DNA of 64,000 nucleotides from Streptomyces sp. NBC_00670 (GTDB lineage: Bacteria; Actinomycetota; Actinomycetes; Streptomycetales; Streptomycetaceae): NCBI RefSeq assembly GCF_036226765.1, contig NZ_CP109017.1, forward strand, positions 5,581,001 to 5,645,000, read 5' to 3'. The notes under the pieces are model-generated. The model saw only the letters and a list, made by a program, of their open reading frames with translations, was not told where the DNA came from and searched no databases. Of the stretch, positions 54,061-62,919 are shown in pieces. A program made the position numbers and the translations under genes. Position 1 is the first letter of the stretch. Each line of letters starts with the position of its first letter.

Positions 54061-54582
54061 TCACTCCGATGGCGGTTCACCCACCACCCACCACTCCTCG
54101 AGCTCCCCGTCGTCCTGGTCGGCGACCAGTGCGTCCATGTCGCGCACCAGGGCGTCCATCATCCTGCCGATCCGCGCCTCCTCGGACCACTCGGGCAGGC
54201 TGTCGCGATGTCTGCGGGTCGCCTGCCAGTACTCGCGGAAGACCGCGTTCCGGCACATCATCCGTACGTGGCCGTAGAGTTCGGCCAGGCTCAGCGCCCC
54301 GATGCGGTGGAAGTACAGCGCGTTGACGTAGAGGGCGTTGGCGAACAGGTACTGGCGCTGCCGCTCGGCCGGGACCTCGTTGTCGTAGGTGTCCAGGACG
54401 GCGGCGAGCGCGGGATCGTCCATGGCCTTGCACAGCAGGTCGAAGTGGAGCCGGTGCTGTTCGACGAGTGCCGCGCGCCGCCGTTTGCGGCCGCCCCAGT
54501 CGGTGACGGTGCGTCCGACCGCGGCCAGCCTGCCTCTGGCCGTGGACCCGAACCTCCGTATCGCCGAGGTCTGTGCGGTCAT
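54061..54582 (-). CDS. DUF6082-like protein
   Basis: 173 residues from ATG 54582 with GGGGG about seven bases upstream. All-helical and cytoplasmic: RAALVEQHRLHFDLLCKAMD, RQRQYLFANALYVNALYFHR, AELYGHVRMMCRNAVFREYW, a Tyr/Trp-rich helical bundle like that of the actinobacterial DUF6082 family. The acidic C-terminus ends DDGELEEWWVVGEPPSE. Function unknown. The 196 bases between this gene and the one at 53864 include TAGAAT (53981-53986) on the + strand, a possible promoter for an antisense transcript. Confidence 0.7.
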   Translation of the reverse strand: MTAQTSAIRRFGSTARGRLAAVGRTVTDWGGRKRRRAALVEQHRLHFDLLCKAMDDPALAAVLDTYDNEVPAERQRQYLFANALYVNALYFHRIGALSLAELYGHVRMMCRNAVFREYWQATRRHRDSLPEWSEEARIGRMMDALVRDMDALVADQDDGELEEWWVVGEPPSE

Positions 54583-54904
54583 GAGCAACCCCCGATTTCA
54601 GGCGGCCGTGCGCCGGTCGTCGGGTGCGGGAGGGCTGACGGGGACCGGCGAGCGGTGGGCGACGCTTGCCGTCTTCCAGGGTGCCGACGGGTACTGATCG
54701 GCGGGGAGGCGGAAACAAGGCGCACGGAGGGAAGTGAGGGTCGCACGGACCGGCGCCAAGCGGAACGTCTGCCCTGCGCGCGCCGCGGACCGACCGCTCA
54801 CCCCGGGGCGTGGAGCGGGGCTCGTATCCTGGGGCCGCAGCGCAGTTCTCGCGCGTGTTCCGGAGCCGTCCGGGCCCGCGCACCGGCACGGAAGAGGTCG
54901 CACG
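54583..54904. other. Divergent region between DUF6082 gene and cobW-like gene
   Basis: 322 bases. The cobW-like frame is open throughout, but no start before 54905 has a ribosome site. TATCCT at about 54827 may be its -10. No Zur-box-like palindrome was seen. Confidence 0.45.
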
Positions 54905-56047
54905 GTGGTCCAGAACCCGGTGGACGAGGGCCCGGTCAACCGGAGTCGGGACCGGAGTCGGGACCGGAGTCCGGACCGCGGCCGGCGGCAGGTTCCGGTC
55001 GTGGTCCTCGCCGGGTTCCTGGGGTCCGGCAAGACCACGCTGCTCAACCACCTCCTGCACCACAGCGCAGGCAGCCGCATCGGCGCCGTCGTCAACGACT
55101 TCGGCGCCGTGGAGATCGACGCCATGGCCGTGGCCGGGGCGCTCGGCGACTCCACCGTCTCGCTCGGCAACGGCTGTCTGTGCTGCGCCGTCGACGCCAG
55201 TGAGCTCGACTCCTACCTGGAGCGGCTGACCCGGCCCTCGGTCGGCGTCGACGTCGTCGTCATCGAGGCCAGCGGACTCGCCGAACCGCAGGAACTCGTC
55301 CGGATGGTGCTCGCCGCGGAGAACCCCGATGTCGTCTACGGCGGGCTCGTCGAGGTCGTCGACGCCGCCGAGTTCGACGACACCCGCGCCCGGCACCCCG
55401 AGATCGACCGGCACCTCGCCCTCGCCGACCTGGTCGTCGTCAACAAGCTGGACCGGGCCGCCGACGGGCCGCGCGTGCTGGAGACCGTGCGTTCCCTCGC
55501 CGGGGACGCCGCCGTCGTCCCGGCCTCCTACGCGCGCGTGGACCCCGAGTTCCTCTTCGACTGCCGGCCCTCCGAGGAGCGGATCGGGCAGCTCTCCTTC
55601 GACGACCTCCCCAGGGAGGACGACGGCACCGAGGAGCACGCCGCCCATCCGCACTCCGGCTACGACAGCCTGTCGTACGTCTCCGCGGTGCCGCTCGACC
55701 CGCGCCGGCTGCTGGCCTTCCTCGACAGTCGGCCCGAGGGCCTGTACCGGATCAAGGGGTACGTCGACTTCGGCGCCCACGACCGCCGCAGCCGCTACGC
55801 CGTGCACGCCGTCGGGCGGTTCCTGCGCTTCACACCGGAGCCCTGGCCGGAGGCGGGGAGCGGGACCGGAGCGCGGTCGACCCAGCTGGTCCTGATCGGC
55901 TCCGGCATCGACGCGCCCGCGCTGCGCAAGGAGCTCCAGGCGTGCGAGGACGGCTCCGAGCACGTCGACGAGCACGCCCTGTGGGGCGTCCTGCGCTACG
56001 TACGGGACCCGGAGGACACCCCGGGTCCCGAACAGCCCATCGGTTAG
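54905..56047 (+). CDS. CobW/COG0523-family G3E GTPase (metal chaperone)
   Basis: 380 residues from GTG 54905 with GAAGAGG seven bases upstream. Walker A GFLGSGKTT, the metal-binding CxCC in GNGCLCCAVD near residue 90, Walker B IEASGLAEPQEL, and NKLD specificity motif; the C-terminal CobW domain includes GLYRIKGYVDF. Family members deliver Zn or other metals to client proteins. The N-terminus holds RSRDRSRDRSPDRG, coded by a 12-bp repeat. The TAG stop interlocks with the TAA stop of parC on the other strand. Confidence 0.9.
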   Translation: MVQNPVDEGPVNRSRDRSRDRSPDRGRRQVPVVVLAGFLGSGKTTLLNHLLHHSAGSRIGAVVNDFGAVEIDAMAVAGALGDSTVSLGNGCLCCAVDASELDSYLERLTRPSVGVDVVVIEASGLAEPQELVRMVLAAENPDVVYGGLVEVVDAAEFDDTRARHPEIDRHLALADLVVVNKLDRAADGPRVLETVRSLAGDAAVVPASYARVDPEFLFDCRPSEERIGQLSFDDLPREDDGTEEHAAHPHSGYDSLSYVSAVPLDPRRLLAFLDSRPEGLYRIKGYVDFGAHDRRSRYAVHAVGRFLRFTPEPWPEAGSGTGARSTQLVLIGSGIDAPALRKELQACEDGSEHVDEHALWGVLRYVRDPEDTPGPEQPIG

Positions 56048-58497
56048 GCCGGTCCCGCCACCACCGCCACCGTCTTCGCCAGGGACACGCCCGAGCCGTC
56101 GCGGCGCGGGTCGATGTCCGGCAGCTCGGCCGGCGCGCCGTTCTTCTGCGCCGCCCGCGCAGGGACCGGACCCGCCCAGGCGAAGGACAGGCAGTCCTCG
56201 CCCTTAAGGAACCGCTGACAGCGCACGCCGCCCGTGGCCCGCCCCTTGCGCGGGTACTGGTCGAACGGCGTGACCTTCGCCGTCGTCTGCACGGAGTCGT
56301 CCAGCGTGCCGCGCGAACCGGCGACCGTGAAGACCACCGCGTCGGCGGCCGGGTCCACCGCCGTGAACGAGATGACCTTGGCGCCCTGCGTCAGCTTGAC
56401 GCCCGCCATGCCGCCGGCCGGGCGGCCCTGCGGACGCACCTGGGAGGCCTGGTAACGCAGCAGCTGGGCGTCGTCCGTGATGAAGACCAGGTCCTCCTCG
56501 CCCGTGCGCAGCTCGGCCGCGCCGACGATCCGGTCGCCCTCCCTGAGGGTGATGACCTCCAGCTCCTCCTTGTTGGCCGGGTAGTCGGGCACCACGCGCT
56601 TGACGACGCCCTGTTCGGTGCCGAGCGCGAGGCCGGGGGAGGACTCGTCGAGCGTCGTCAGGCACACCACCGTCTCGTCCGCCTCCAGGGAGACGAATTC
56701 CGCCAGCGGGGCGCCGCCCGAGAGGTTGGGTGTGCCGGTCTGCTCGGGCAACTGCGGCAGGTCGACCACGTTGACGCGCAGCAGCCGGCCGGCCGAGGTC
56801 ACCACGCCCACCTCGCCGCGGGCCGTCGCCGGGACCGCGGAGACGATCAGGTCGTGCTTGACGCGCCGGCCCTTGCCGTCGCCCTCGAACGGGTTGCCGT
56901 CGGCCGTGCGCGCCAGCAGCCCCGTGGAGGACAGCAGCACCCGGCACGGGTCGTCCGCCACCTGCAGCGGCACGGCGGCCGGGGCGCCCGAGGACTCCAG
57001 CAGGACCGTCCGCCGGTCGGTGCCGAACTTCTTGGCGACGACGGCCAGTTCCGCGGAGACCAGCTTGCGCAGCTCCGCGTCCGACTCCAGGATCCGGGTC
57101 AGCTCCGCGATCTCGGCGTTGAGCCGCTCCTTCTCCGACTCCAGCTCGATCCGGTCGTACTTGGTCAGCCGGCGCAGCGGCGTGTCCAGGATGTACTGCG
57201 TCTGCACGTCCGACAGCGAGAAGCGCTCGATCAGGCGCTCCTTGGCCTGCGCGGAGTTCTCGCTGGAGCGGATCAGGCGGATCACCTCGTCGATGTCCAC
57301 CAGGGCGGTGAGCAGACCCTCGACCAGGTGAAGACGGTCGCGCCGCTTGCCGCGCCGGAACTCGCTGCGCCGCCGCACCACGTCGAACCGGTGGTCGAGG
57401 TAGACCTCGAGCAGCTCCTTGAGCCCCAGCGTCAGCGGCTGGCCGTCGACCAGGGCCACGTTGTTGATGCCGAAGGACTCCTCCATGGCGGTCAGCTTGT
57501 AGAGCTGCTCCAGGACGGCCTCCGGCACGAAGCCGTTCTTGATCTCGATGACCAGGCGCAGGCCGTGCTCGCGGTCGGTGAGGTCCTTGACGTCGGCGAT
57601 GCCCTGGATCTTCTTGGCGCCGACCAGGTCCTTGATCTTCGAGATGACCTTCTCCGGGCCGACCGCGAACGGCAGTTCGGTGACGACGAGGCCCTTGCGG
57701 CGGGCCGTCACCGTCTCGATCTCCACCGTGGCGCGGATCTTGAACGTGCCGCGGCCCGACGCGTACGCGTCCCGGATGCCGGACAGTCCGACGATCCGGC
57801 CGCCGGTCGGCAGGTCCGGGCCCGGGACGTGCTTCATCAGCGCGTCCAGGTCCGCGTTCGGGTACCGGATCAGATGGCGGGCGGCGGCGATCACCTCGCG
57901 CAGGTTGTGCGGCGGCATGTTCGTCGCCATGCCGACGGCGATTCCGGACGCGCCGTTGACCAGCAGGTTCGGGAAGGCGGCGGGGAGCGCCACCGGTTCC
58001 TGTTCCTGGCCGTCGTAGTTCGGCCCGAAGTCGACGGTGTCCTCCTCGATGGACTCCGTCATCAGGCTCGTCGCCTCGGCCATGCGGCACTCGGTGTACC
58101 GCATGGCGGCCGGCGGGTCGTCGTTGCCCAGCGAACCGAAGTTGCCGTGGCCGTCGACCAGGGGGACGCGCATCGAGAAGGGCTGCGCCATGCGGACCAG
58201 GGCGTCGTAGATCGACGCGTCGCCGTGCGGGTGCAGCTTGCCCATGACCTCGCCGACGACGCGGGCGCACTTGACGTAGCCGCGGTCGGGGCGCAGGCCC
58301 ATCTCGTTCATCTGGTAGACGATGCGGCGGTGCACCGGCTTGAGGCCGTCCCGGGCGTCGGGGAGGGCGCGGGAGTAGATGACCGAGTACGCGTACTCGA
58401 GGAAGGAGCCCTGCATCTCGTCGACGACGTCGATGTCGAGGATCCGCTCCTCGTACGAGTCGTCGGGCGGCGGGGTCTTGGTGCTGCGGCGGGCCAT
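56044..58497 (-). CDS. parC: DNA topoisomerase IV subunit A (GyrA-like)
   Basis: 817 residues from ATG 58497. Winged-helix breakage-reunion domain with catalytic Tyr134 in AAMRYTECRM, the QRDR-equivalent VMGKLHPHGDASIYDALVRM, then tower and coiled-coil segments (ELESEKERLNAEIAELTRIL) and a six-bladed C-terminal beta-pinwheel ending LAKTVAVVAGPA. Partner of ParE encoded at 39952-42075; the pair resolves catenated chromosomes. It converges with the cobW-like gene with no spacer. Confidence 0.95.
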   Translation of the reverse strand: MARRSTKTPPPDDSYEERILDIDVVDEMQGSFLEYAYSVIYSRALPDARDGLKPVHRRIVYQMNEMGLRPDRGYVKCARVVGEVMGKLHPHGDASIYDALVRMAQPFSMRVPLVDGHGNFGSLGNDDPPAAMRYTECRMAEATSLMTESIEEDTVDFGPNYDGQEQEPVALPAAFPNLLVNGASGIAVGMATNMPPHNLREVIAAARHLIRYPNADLDALMKHVPGPDLPTGGRIVGLSGIRDAYASGRGTFKIRATVEIETVTARRKGLVVTELPFAVGPEKVISKIKDLVGAKKIQGIADVKDLTDREHGLRLVIEIKNGFVPEAVLEQLYKLTAMEESFGINNVALVDGQPLTLGLKELLEVYLDHRFDVVRRRSEFRRGKRRDRLHLVEGLLTALVDIDEVIRLIRSSENSAQAKERLIERFSLSDVQTQYILDTPLRRLTKYDRIELESEKERLNAEIAELTRILESDAELRKLVSAELAVVAKKFGTDRRTVLLESSGAPAAVPLQVADDPCRVLLSSTGLLARTADGNPFEGDGKGRRVKHDLIVSAVPATARGEVGVVTSAGRLLRVNVVDLPQLPEQTGTPNLSGGAPLAEFVSLEADETVVCLTTLDESSPGLALGTEQGVVKRVVPDYPANKEELEVITLREGDRIVGAAELRTGEEDLVFITDDAQLLRYQASQVRPQGRPAGGMAGVKLTQGAKVISFTAVDPAADAVVFTVAGSRGTLDDSVQTTAKVTPFDQYPRKGRATGGVRCQRFLKGEDCLSFAWAGPVPARAAQKNGAPAELPDIDPRRDGSGVSLAKTVAVVAGPA

Positions 58498-58766
58498 CGC
58501 TGCCGGCTCCTTGTGTGGGCGTGGGCGGGTTCTGTGCGGACCATTGTGGACCGGGGGACCGACAACGTGTCGCGGGACCCGGCCCGGAGGGCCGGGGGGC
58601 CGCCCCCGGATCCTTCTGGGCGTGTGGTGTCCGACCGCCGGTGGGCTTCCCGCGCCCGCGCGGCGGAGCCGCTCATCGGCACGGCCCCGCGCCCCTTTCG
58701 GGGGCGCATACAGTGGCAGGAACTGCGCGGTTGGCTGCAACCGCTTCCGTGAGTGAAGGGACGTAC
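58498..58766. other. parC - M16 divergent region with degenerate repeat copy
   Basis: 269 bases. 58680-58735 contains CCGCGCCCCTTTCGGGGGCGC and AGGAACTGCGCGGTTGG, a degenerate form of the dispersed repeat, placed directly in the presumed promoter of the peptidase operon (CATACAGT lies between its two halves). Confidence 0.45.
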
Positions 58767-60134
58767 ATGCCCATGGGTCACACGGCCACAGCCGAGGCAG
58801 GCTCCGGCGGCCTGACAGCGAGTGAGCACCGCCTGGCCAACGGTCTGCGCGTGGTGCTCTCCGAGGACCACCTGACCCCGGTCGCCGCGGTGTGCCTCTG
58901 GTACGACGTCGGCTCGCGCCACGAGGTCAAGGGGCGTACCGGCCTGGCTCACCTCTTCGAGCACCTGATGTTCCAGGGCTCCGGCCAGGTGAAGGGCAAC
59001 GGCCACTTCGAACTGGTGCAGGGCGCCGGCGGCTCCCTCAACGGCACCACCAGCTTCGAGCGCACCAACTACTTCGAGACCATGCCCGCCCACCAGCTGG
59101 AGCTCGCCCTCTGGCTGGAGGCCGACCGCATGGGCTCGCTGCTGGCCGCCCTGGACGAGGAGTCCATGGAGAACCAGCGGGACGTCGTCAAGAACGAGCG
59201 CCGCCAGCGTTACGACAACGTCCCCTACGGCACCGCGTTCGAGAGGCTGACCGCGCTCGCCTACCCCGAGGGCCACCCCTACCACCACACCCCGATCGGC
59301 TCGATGGCCGACCTGGACGCGGCCACCCTGGAGGACGCCCGCGCGTTCTTCCGGACCTACTACGCGCCGAACAACGCCGTCCTGTCGATCGTCGGCGACA
59401 TCGACCCCGAGCAGACGCTCGCCTGGGTCGAGAAGTACTTCGGCTCCATCGCCTCGCACGACGGCAAGCCCGCCCCGCGCGACGGCTCGCTGCCCGACGT
59501 CCTCGGGGAACAGCTCCGCGAGGTCGTCGAGGAGGAGGTCCCCGCGCGCGCGTTGATGGCCGCCTACCGGCTCCCGGAGGACGGCACGCGCGCGTGCGAC
59601 GCGGCCGACCTGGCGCTCACCGTGCTCGGCGGCGGCGAGTCCTCCCGGCTGTTCAACCGTCTGGTGCGCCGCGACCGCACCGCCGTCGCCGCCGGCTTCG
59701 GCCTGCTCCGGCTGGCCGGGGCGCCCTCGCTCGGCTGGCTGGACGTGAAGACCTCCGGCGACGTCGAGGTGCCCGTCATCGAGGCGGCCGTCGACGAGGA
59801 GCTCGCCCGGTTCGCCGAGGAGGGCCCCACCGCCGAGGAGATGGAGCGCGCCCAGGCGCAGCTGGAGCGCGAGTGGCTGGACCGGCTCGGCACGGTCGCC
59901 GGCCGCGCCGACGAACTGTGCCGGTACGCCGTCCTGTTCGGCGACCCGCAGCTCGCCCTGACGGCCGTCACGCGTGTCCTGGAGGTCACCCCCGAGGAGG
60001 TCCGGGACATCGCCCGGGCCCGGCTGCGGCCCGACAACCGCGCGGTGCTCGTCTACGAGCCGGTCGCGCCCGAGGAGCCCGAGGCCGCCGAGGCCGCCGA
60101 AGTCACCGACGAGAACGAGGAGTCGGCGAAGTGA
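58767..60134 (+). CDS. M16-family zinc peptidase (active subunit)
   Basis: 455 residues from ATG 58767 (GAAGGG six bases upstream). Inverzincin site H62-L-F-E65-H66 in LAHLFEHLMF with the distal Glu ligand in MENQRDVVKNERRQ. FERTNYFETMPAHQLELALW and NNAVLSIVGDIDPEQTLAWV are family segments. Bacterial M16B proteases of this type work as heterodimers. The stop overlaps the start of the second M16 gene, which supplies the partner. Substrates are probably peptides in the cytoplasm, since no signal sequence is seen. Confidence 0.93.
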   Translation: MPMGHTATAEAGSGGLTASEHRLANGLRVVLSEDHLTPVAAVCLWYDVGSRHEVKGRTGLAHLFEHLMFQGSGQVKGNGHFELVQGAGGSLNGTTSFERTNYFETMPAHQLELALWLEADRMGSLLAALDEESMENQRDVVKNERRQRYDNVPYGTAFERLTALAYPEGHPYHHTPIGSMADLDAATLEDARAFFRTYYAPNNAVLSIVGDIDPEQTLAWVEKYFGSIASHDGKPAPRDGSLPDVLGEQLREVVEEEVPARALMAAYRLPEDGTRACDAADLALTVLGGGESSRLFNRLVRRDRTAVAAGFGLLRLAGAPSLGWLDVKTSGDVEVPVIEAAVDEELARFAEEGPTAEEMERAQAQLEREWLDRLGTVAGRADELCRYAVLFGDPQLALTAVTRVLEVTPEEVRDIARARLRPDNRAVLVYEPVAPEEPEAAEAAEVTDENEESAK

Positions 60135-61519
60135 CCGAGCTCGCGACCATGGAGTTCCACCCGCAGCCCCGGGCCGGCGAGGCGAAGCCCTGGGCGTTCC
60201 CCGCGCCCGAGCGCGGCACCCTGGACAACGGCCTGACGCTGCTGCGCTGCCACCGCCCCGGCCAGCAGGTCGTCGCCGTCGAGGTGCTCCTCGACGCGCC
60301 CCTGGAGGCCGAACCGCAGGCCCAGGAGGGTGTCGCCACCATCATGGCGCGCGCCTTCTCCGAGGGCACCGACAAGCACTCCGCGGAGGAGTTCGCCGCC
60401 GAGCTGGAGCGCTGCGGCGCCACCCTTGACGCGCACGCCGACCACCCCGGTGTACGGCTCTCCCTGGAGGTGCCCGTCTCGCGGCTCGCCAAGGCGCTCG
60501 GCCTGCTCGCCGACGCGCTGCGCGCCCCCGCGTTCGACGACGGCGAGATCGAGCGCCTGGTGCGCAACCGGCTCGACGAGATCCCGCACGAGACCGCCAA
60601 CCCGGCCCGTCGCGCCGCCAAGGAGCTGTCCCGGCAGCTCTTCCCGGCGGACTCCCGCATGTCCCGGCCCCGTCAGGGCACCGAGGAGAGCGTCGAGGCC
60701 ATCGACGCGGCGGCCGTACGCGCGTTCTACGAGCGGCACGTACGGCCCGCCACCGCCACCGCGGTGGTCGTCGGCGACCTCACCGGCGTCGACCTGGACG
60801 CGCTCCTCGCCGACACGCTCGGCGCGTGGACGGGCGCGCCCGGGCAGCCGCGTCCGGTGCCCCCGGTGACCGCCGACGACACCGGCCGCGTGATCGTCGT
60901 GCACCGCCCCGGAGCCGTCCAGACGCAGCTCCTCATCGGCCGCGTCGGCGCCGACCGGCACGACCGCGTGTGGCCCGCCCAGGTGCTCGGCACGTACTGC
61001 CTCGGCGGCACCCTCACCTCGCGGCTGGACCGCGTGCTGCGCGAGGAGAAGGGCTACACCTACGGTGTGCGCGCGTTCGGCCAGGTGCTGCGTTCCGCGC
61101 CCGACGGCAGCGGCGCCGCGATGCTCGCCATCAGCGGTTCCGTCGACACCCCGAACACCGGCCCCGCCCTCGACGACCTGTGGAAGGTGCTGCGCACCCT
61201 CGCCGCCGAGGGGCTGACCGACGCCGAGCGCGATGTCGCCGTGCAGAACCTGGTGGGCGTCGCCCCGCTGAAGTTCGAGACCGCGGCCGCCGTCGCGAGC
61301 TCGCTCGCCGACCAGGTCGAGCAGCACCTGCCGGACGACTACCAGGCGACGCTGTATCAGCAGCTCGCCGCCACCGGCACGGTGGAGGCGACGGCCGCCG
61401 TCGTCAACGCCTTCCCGGTGGACCGTCTGGTGACGATCCTGGTGGGCGACGCCGAGCAGATCGCGGAGCCCGTACGCGCCCTGGGGATCGGCGAAGTCAC
61501 CGTGGTGGCCGCCGAGTAG
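60131..61519 (+). CDS. M16-family peptidase-like partner (no zinc site)
   Basis: 462 residues from GTG 60131, overlapping the previous stop by four bases. It has the same two-domain M16 fold, but the zinc motif position reads VATIMARAFSEGTDKHSA, with no HxxEH. The partner's substrate-binding features are kept: LGTYCLGGTLTSRLDRVLRE with the Gly-rich loop, and the EKGYTYGVRAFGQ segment carrying the Arg/Tyr pair that completes the active site in known heterodimers. It is therefore the non-catalytic subunit. Confidence 0.92.
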   Translation: MTELATMEFHPQPRAGEAKPWAFPAPERGTLDNGLTLLRCHRPGQQVVAVEVLLDAPLEAEPQAQEGVATIMARAFSEGTDKHSAEEFAAELERCGATLDAHADHPGVRLSLEVPVSRLAKALGLLADALRAPAFDDGEIERLVRNRLDEIPHETANPARRAAKELSRQLFPADSRMSRPRQGTEESVEAIDAAAVRAFYERHVRPATATAVVVGDLTGVDLDALLADTLGAWTGAPGQPRPVPPVTADDTGRVIVVHRPGAVQTQLLIGRVGADRHDRVWPAQVLGTYCLGGTLTSRLDRVLREEKGYTYGVRAFGQVLRSAPDGSGAAMLAISGSVDTPNTGPALDDLWKVLRTLAAEGLTDAERDVAVQNLVGVAPLKFETAAAVASSLADQVEQHLPDDYQATLYQQLAATGTVEATAAVVNAFPVDRLVTILVGDAEQIAEPVRALGIGEVTVVAAE

Positions 61520-61545
61520 CACGGGCGGCGCGCGGGGGCGTGGAC

Positions 61546-61582
61546 GAGGCCCTGGTGACTCCCCGGACGTCACCAGGGCCTC
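61546..61582 (+). terminator. Terminator of M16 operon
   Basis: A perfect 14-bp stem (61546-61559 with 61569-61582) and nine-base loop, 27 bases after the stop. There is no T-run, as is common for streptomycete terminators. Confidence 0.75.
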
Positions 61583-61684
61583 CCGCGCCCCCGGTCCGGC
61601 CCGCCGACGGCGGGTGTTTGTCCGTATTGCCACAGAGGGTGGCGCTTCCGCGGTGTGGGATACGCAACAAAACCGTTACCTCGT

Positions 61685-61714
61685 TTGCCCGTTGAAACGG
61701 CGCCCGCTTAGCGT
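61685..61714 (+). promoter_or_regulatory. Probable promoter of M23 peptidase gene
   Basis: TTGCCC and TAGCGT separated by 18 bases, a housekeeping-type arrangement about 50 bases before the riboswitch aptamer starts. Confidence 0.5.
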
Positions 61715-61766
61715 CTTCCCGGCTGTCCGTCAGGCAGCGCGCCGCATCCGCGGCAGCGGACAGTCA

Positions 61767-61898
61767 TCGCCGAGTCCCCGTACGGCGCGAGCCAGGGGAG
61801 CCGGGGACCCACGTCCCTGGGGTGAATCGGACGCCCCCACAGGGTGTCCGTAGGAGACCTTCCTGCTCCGAACCCGTCAGCTAACCCGGTAGGCGAGA
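61767..61898 (+). promoter_or_regulatory. Cyclic di-AMP riboswitch (ydaO/yuaA class)
   Basis: The consensus blocks occur in order: CGCCGAGTCC, CGGCGCGAGCCAGGGGAGCC, CTGGGGTGAATCGG, GTAGGAGACCTTCCTGCTCC, GAACCCGTCAGCTAACCCGG, TAGGCG. The closing helix and both pseudo-symmetric c-di-AMP pockets are therefore present. The ribosome site GAAGGAAAGGA starts just after it. In Streptomyces this class is known to control cell-wall hydrolase genes such as rpfA, where ligand binding switches expression off. Confidence 0.92.
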
Positions 61899-61922
61899 AG
61901 GAAGGAAAGGACGACCCCTTAC

Positions 61923-62681
61923 ATGGCGTTCACCCGCGCCCCCGGGAAGCACCGCCGTGCCGATCGCACGAAGCGCACGACGACCGGCGCCGTGGGCGTC
62001 GCGGCGCTCGCCACCACCGGCGTCGTCGGCACCCTGGCCGCTCCCGCGTTCGCCGCGGAGCCCGCCGCCTCCGTCGACCAGACCGGGCTCCTGCGGGCCG
62101 CCGGCATCGGCGAGAGCGTCGCCGCGCGGATCGACGCCCAGGCCCTCGCCCAGGAGAAGGCGGCCGCGCGCAAGGCGGCCGAGGAGGCCGCGCGCAAGGA
62201 GGCCGCCGCGCAGGCGGAGCGGGCCCGCGACGCGAAGGAGCGCGCCGCCCGCGAGGCCGAGCGCAAGCGGCTGAACACCTTCGTCGCGCCGATCTCGGGC
62301 TCCTACGTCTCCACCGGCTACCAGGCCAGCAGCTCCCTGTGGTCCTCCGGCACCCACACCGGCATCGACTTCCACGCCGCCACCGGCACCTCCGTGCACG
62401 CCGTCGGCTCCGGCACCGTCGTGGAGACCGGCTGGGGCGGGGCCTACGGCAACCAGATCGTCCTCAAGATGGCCGACGGCACCTACACCCAGTACGGCCA
62501 CCTGTCGTCCATCGGCGTCACGGTGGGCCAGCAGGTCACCCCCGGGCAGCAGATCGCCCTGTCCGGCGCGACCGGCAACGTCACCGGCCCGCATCTGCAC
62601 TTCGAGGCCCGTACGAGCCCGGAGTACGGCTCCGACATCGACCCGGTGGCGTACCTGCGCGCCCACGGCGTCAACGTCTGA
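61923..62681 (+). CDS. Secreted M23 (LytM) peptidoglycan endopeptidase
   Basis: 252 residues from ATG 61923. A signal peptide (basic start HRRADRTKRTTTG, hydrophobic core, cleavage after AFA near residue 42) is followed by an Ala/Lys/Glu-rich coiled coil (about 75-118: KAAARKAAEEAARKEAAAQ). The M23 domain spans 120-250: zinc ligands His and Asp in HTGIDFH and the HLH motif in GPHLHFEART. It cuts peptide cross-bridges in the cell wall. Control by c-di-AMP links it to wall remodelling and osmotic or germination signals. Confidence 0.95.
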   Translation: MAFTRAPGKHRRADRTKRTTTGAVGVAALATTGVVGTLAAPAFAAEPAASVDQTGLLRAAGIGESVAARIDAQALAQEKAAARKAAEEAARKEAAAQAERARDAKERAAREAERKRLNTFVAPISGSYVSTGYQASSSLWSSGTHTGIDFHAATGTSVHAVGSGTVVETGWGGAYGNQIVLKMADGTYTQYGHLSSIGVTVGQQVTPGQQIALSGATGNVTGPHLHFEARTSPEYGSDIDPVAYLRAHGVNV

Positions 62682-62735
62682 AGCACCCGCGTCGGCGCAC
62701 CCGCGCACCGGCCGACGCCCCCCGAACCGTCGTCG

Positions 62736-62764
62736 ACGGCCCCGGCCCCCGAAGCCGGGGCCGT
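62736..62764 (+). terminator. Terminator after M23 gene
   Basis: ACGGCCCCGGC pairs with GCCGGGGCCGT (11 bp, seven-base loop), followed by TCTCGTT. Confidence 0.75.
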
Positions 62765-62919
62765 TCTCGTTCCGTCCGGGCATTTCGTCCCGGCCGTTGT
62801 CCAAAAAAGAACCATGAATTCCGGCCCGCCGTCGGAAATCCCTCTCCGCTGCAATAGAGTCGGTCGGGCAATGCGCCGGCCGACGGCGCTTCGCACGGAA
62901 ATCGAGGCGGAGGTCGGAC

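Larger units (their letters stand above)
61520..61922 (+). other. Intergenic region carrying terminator, promoter and riboswitch
   Basis: 403 bases organised as: terminator hairpin (61546-61582), AT-richer spacer, promoter (61685-61714), c-di-AMP riboswitch and ribosome site for the M23 gene. No coding sequence. Confidence 0.75.
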
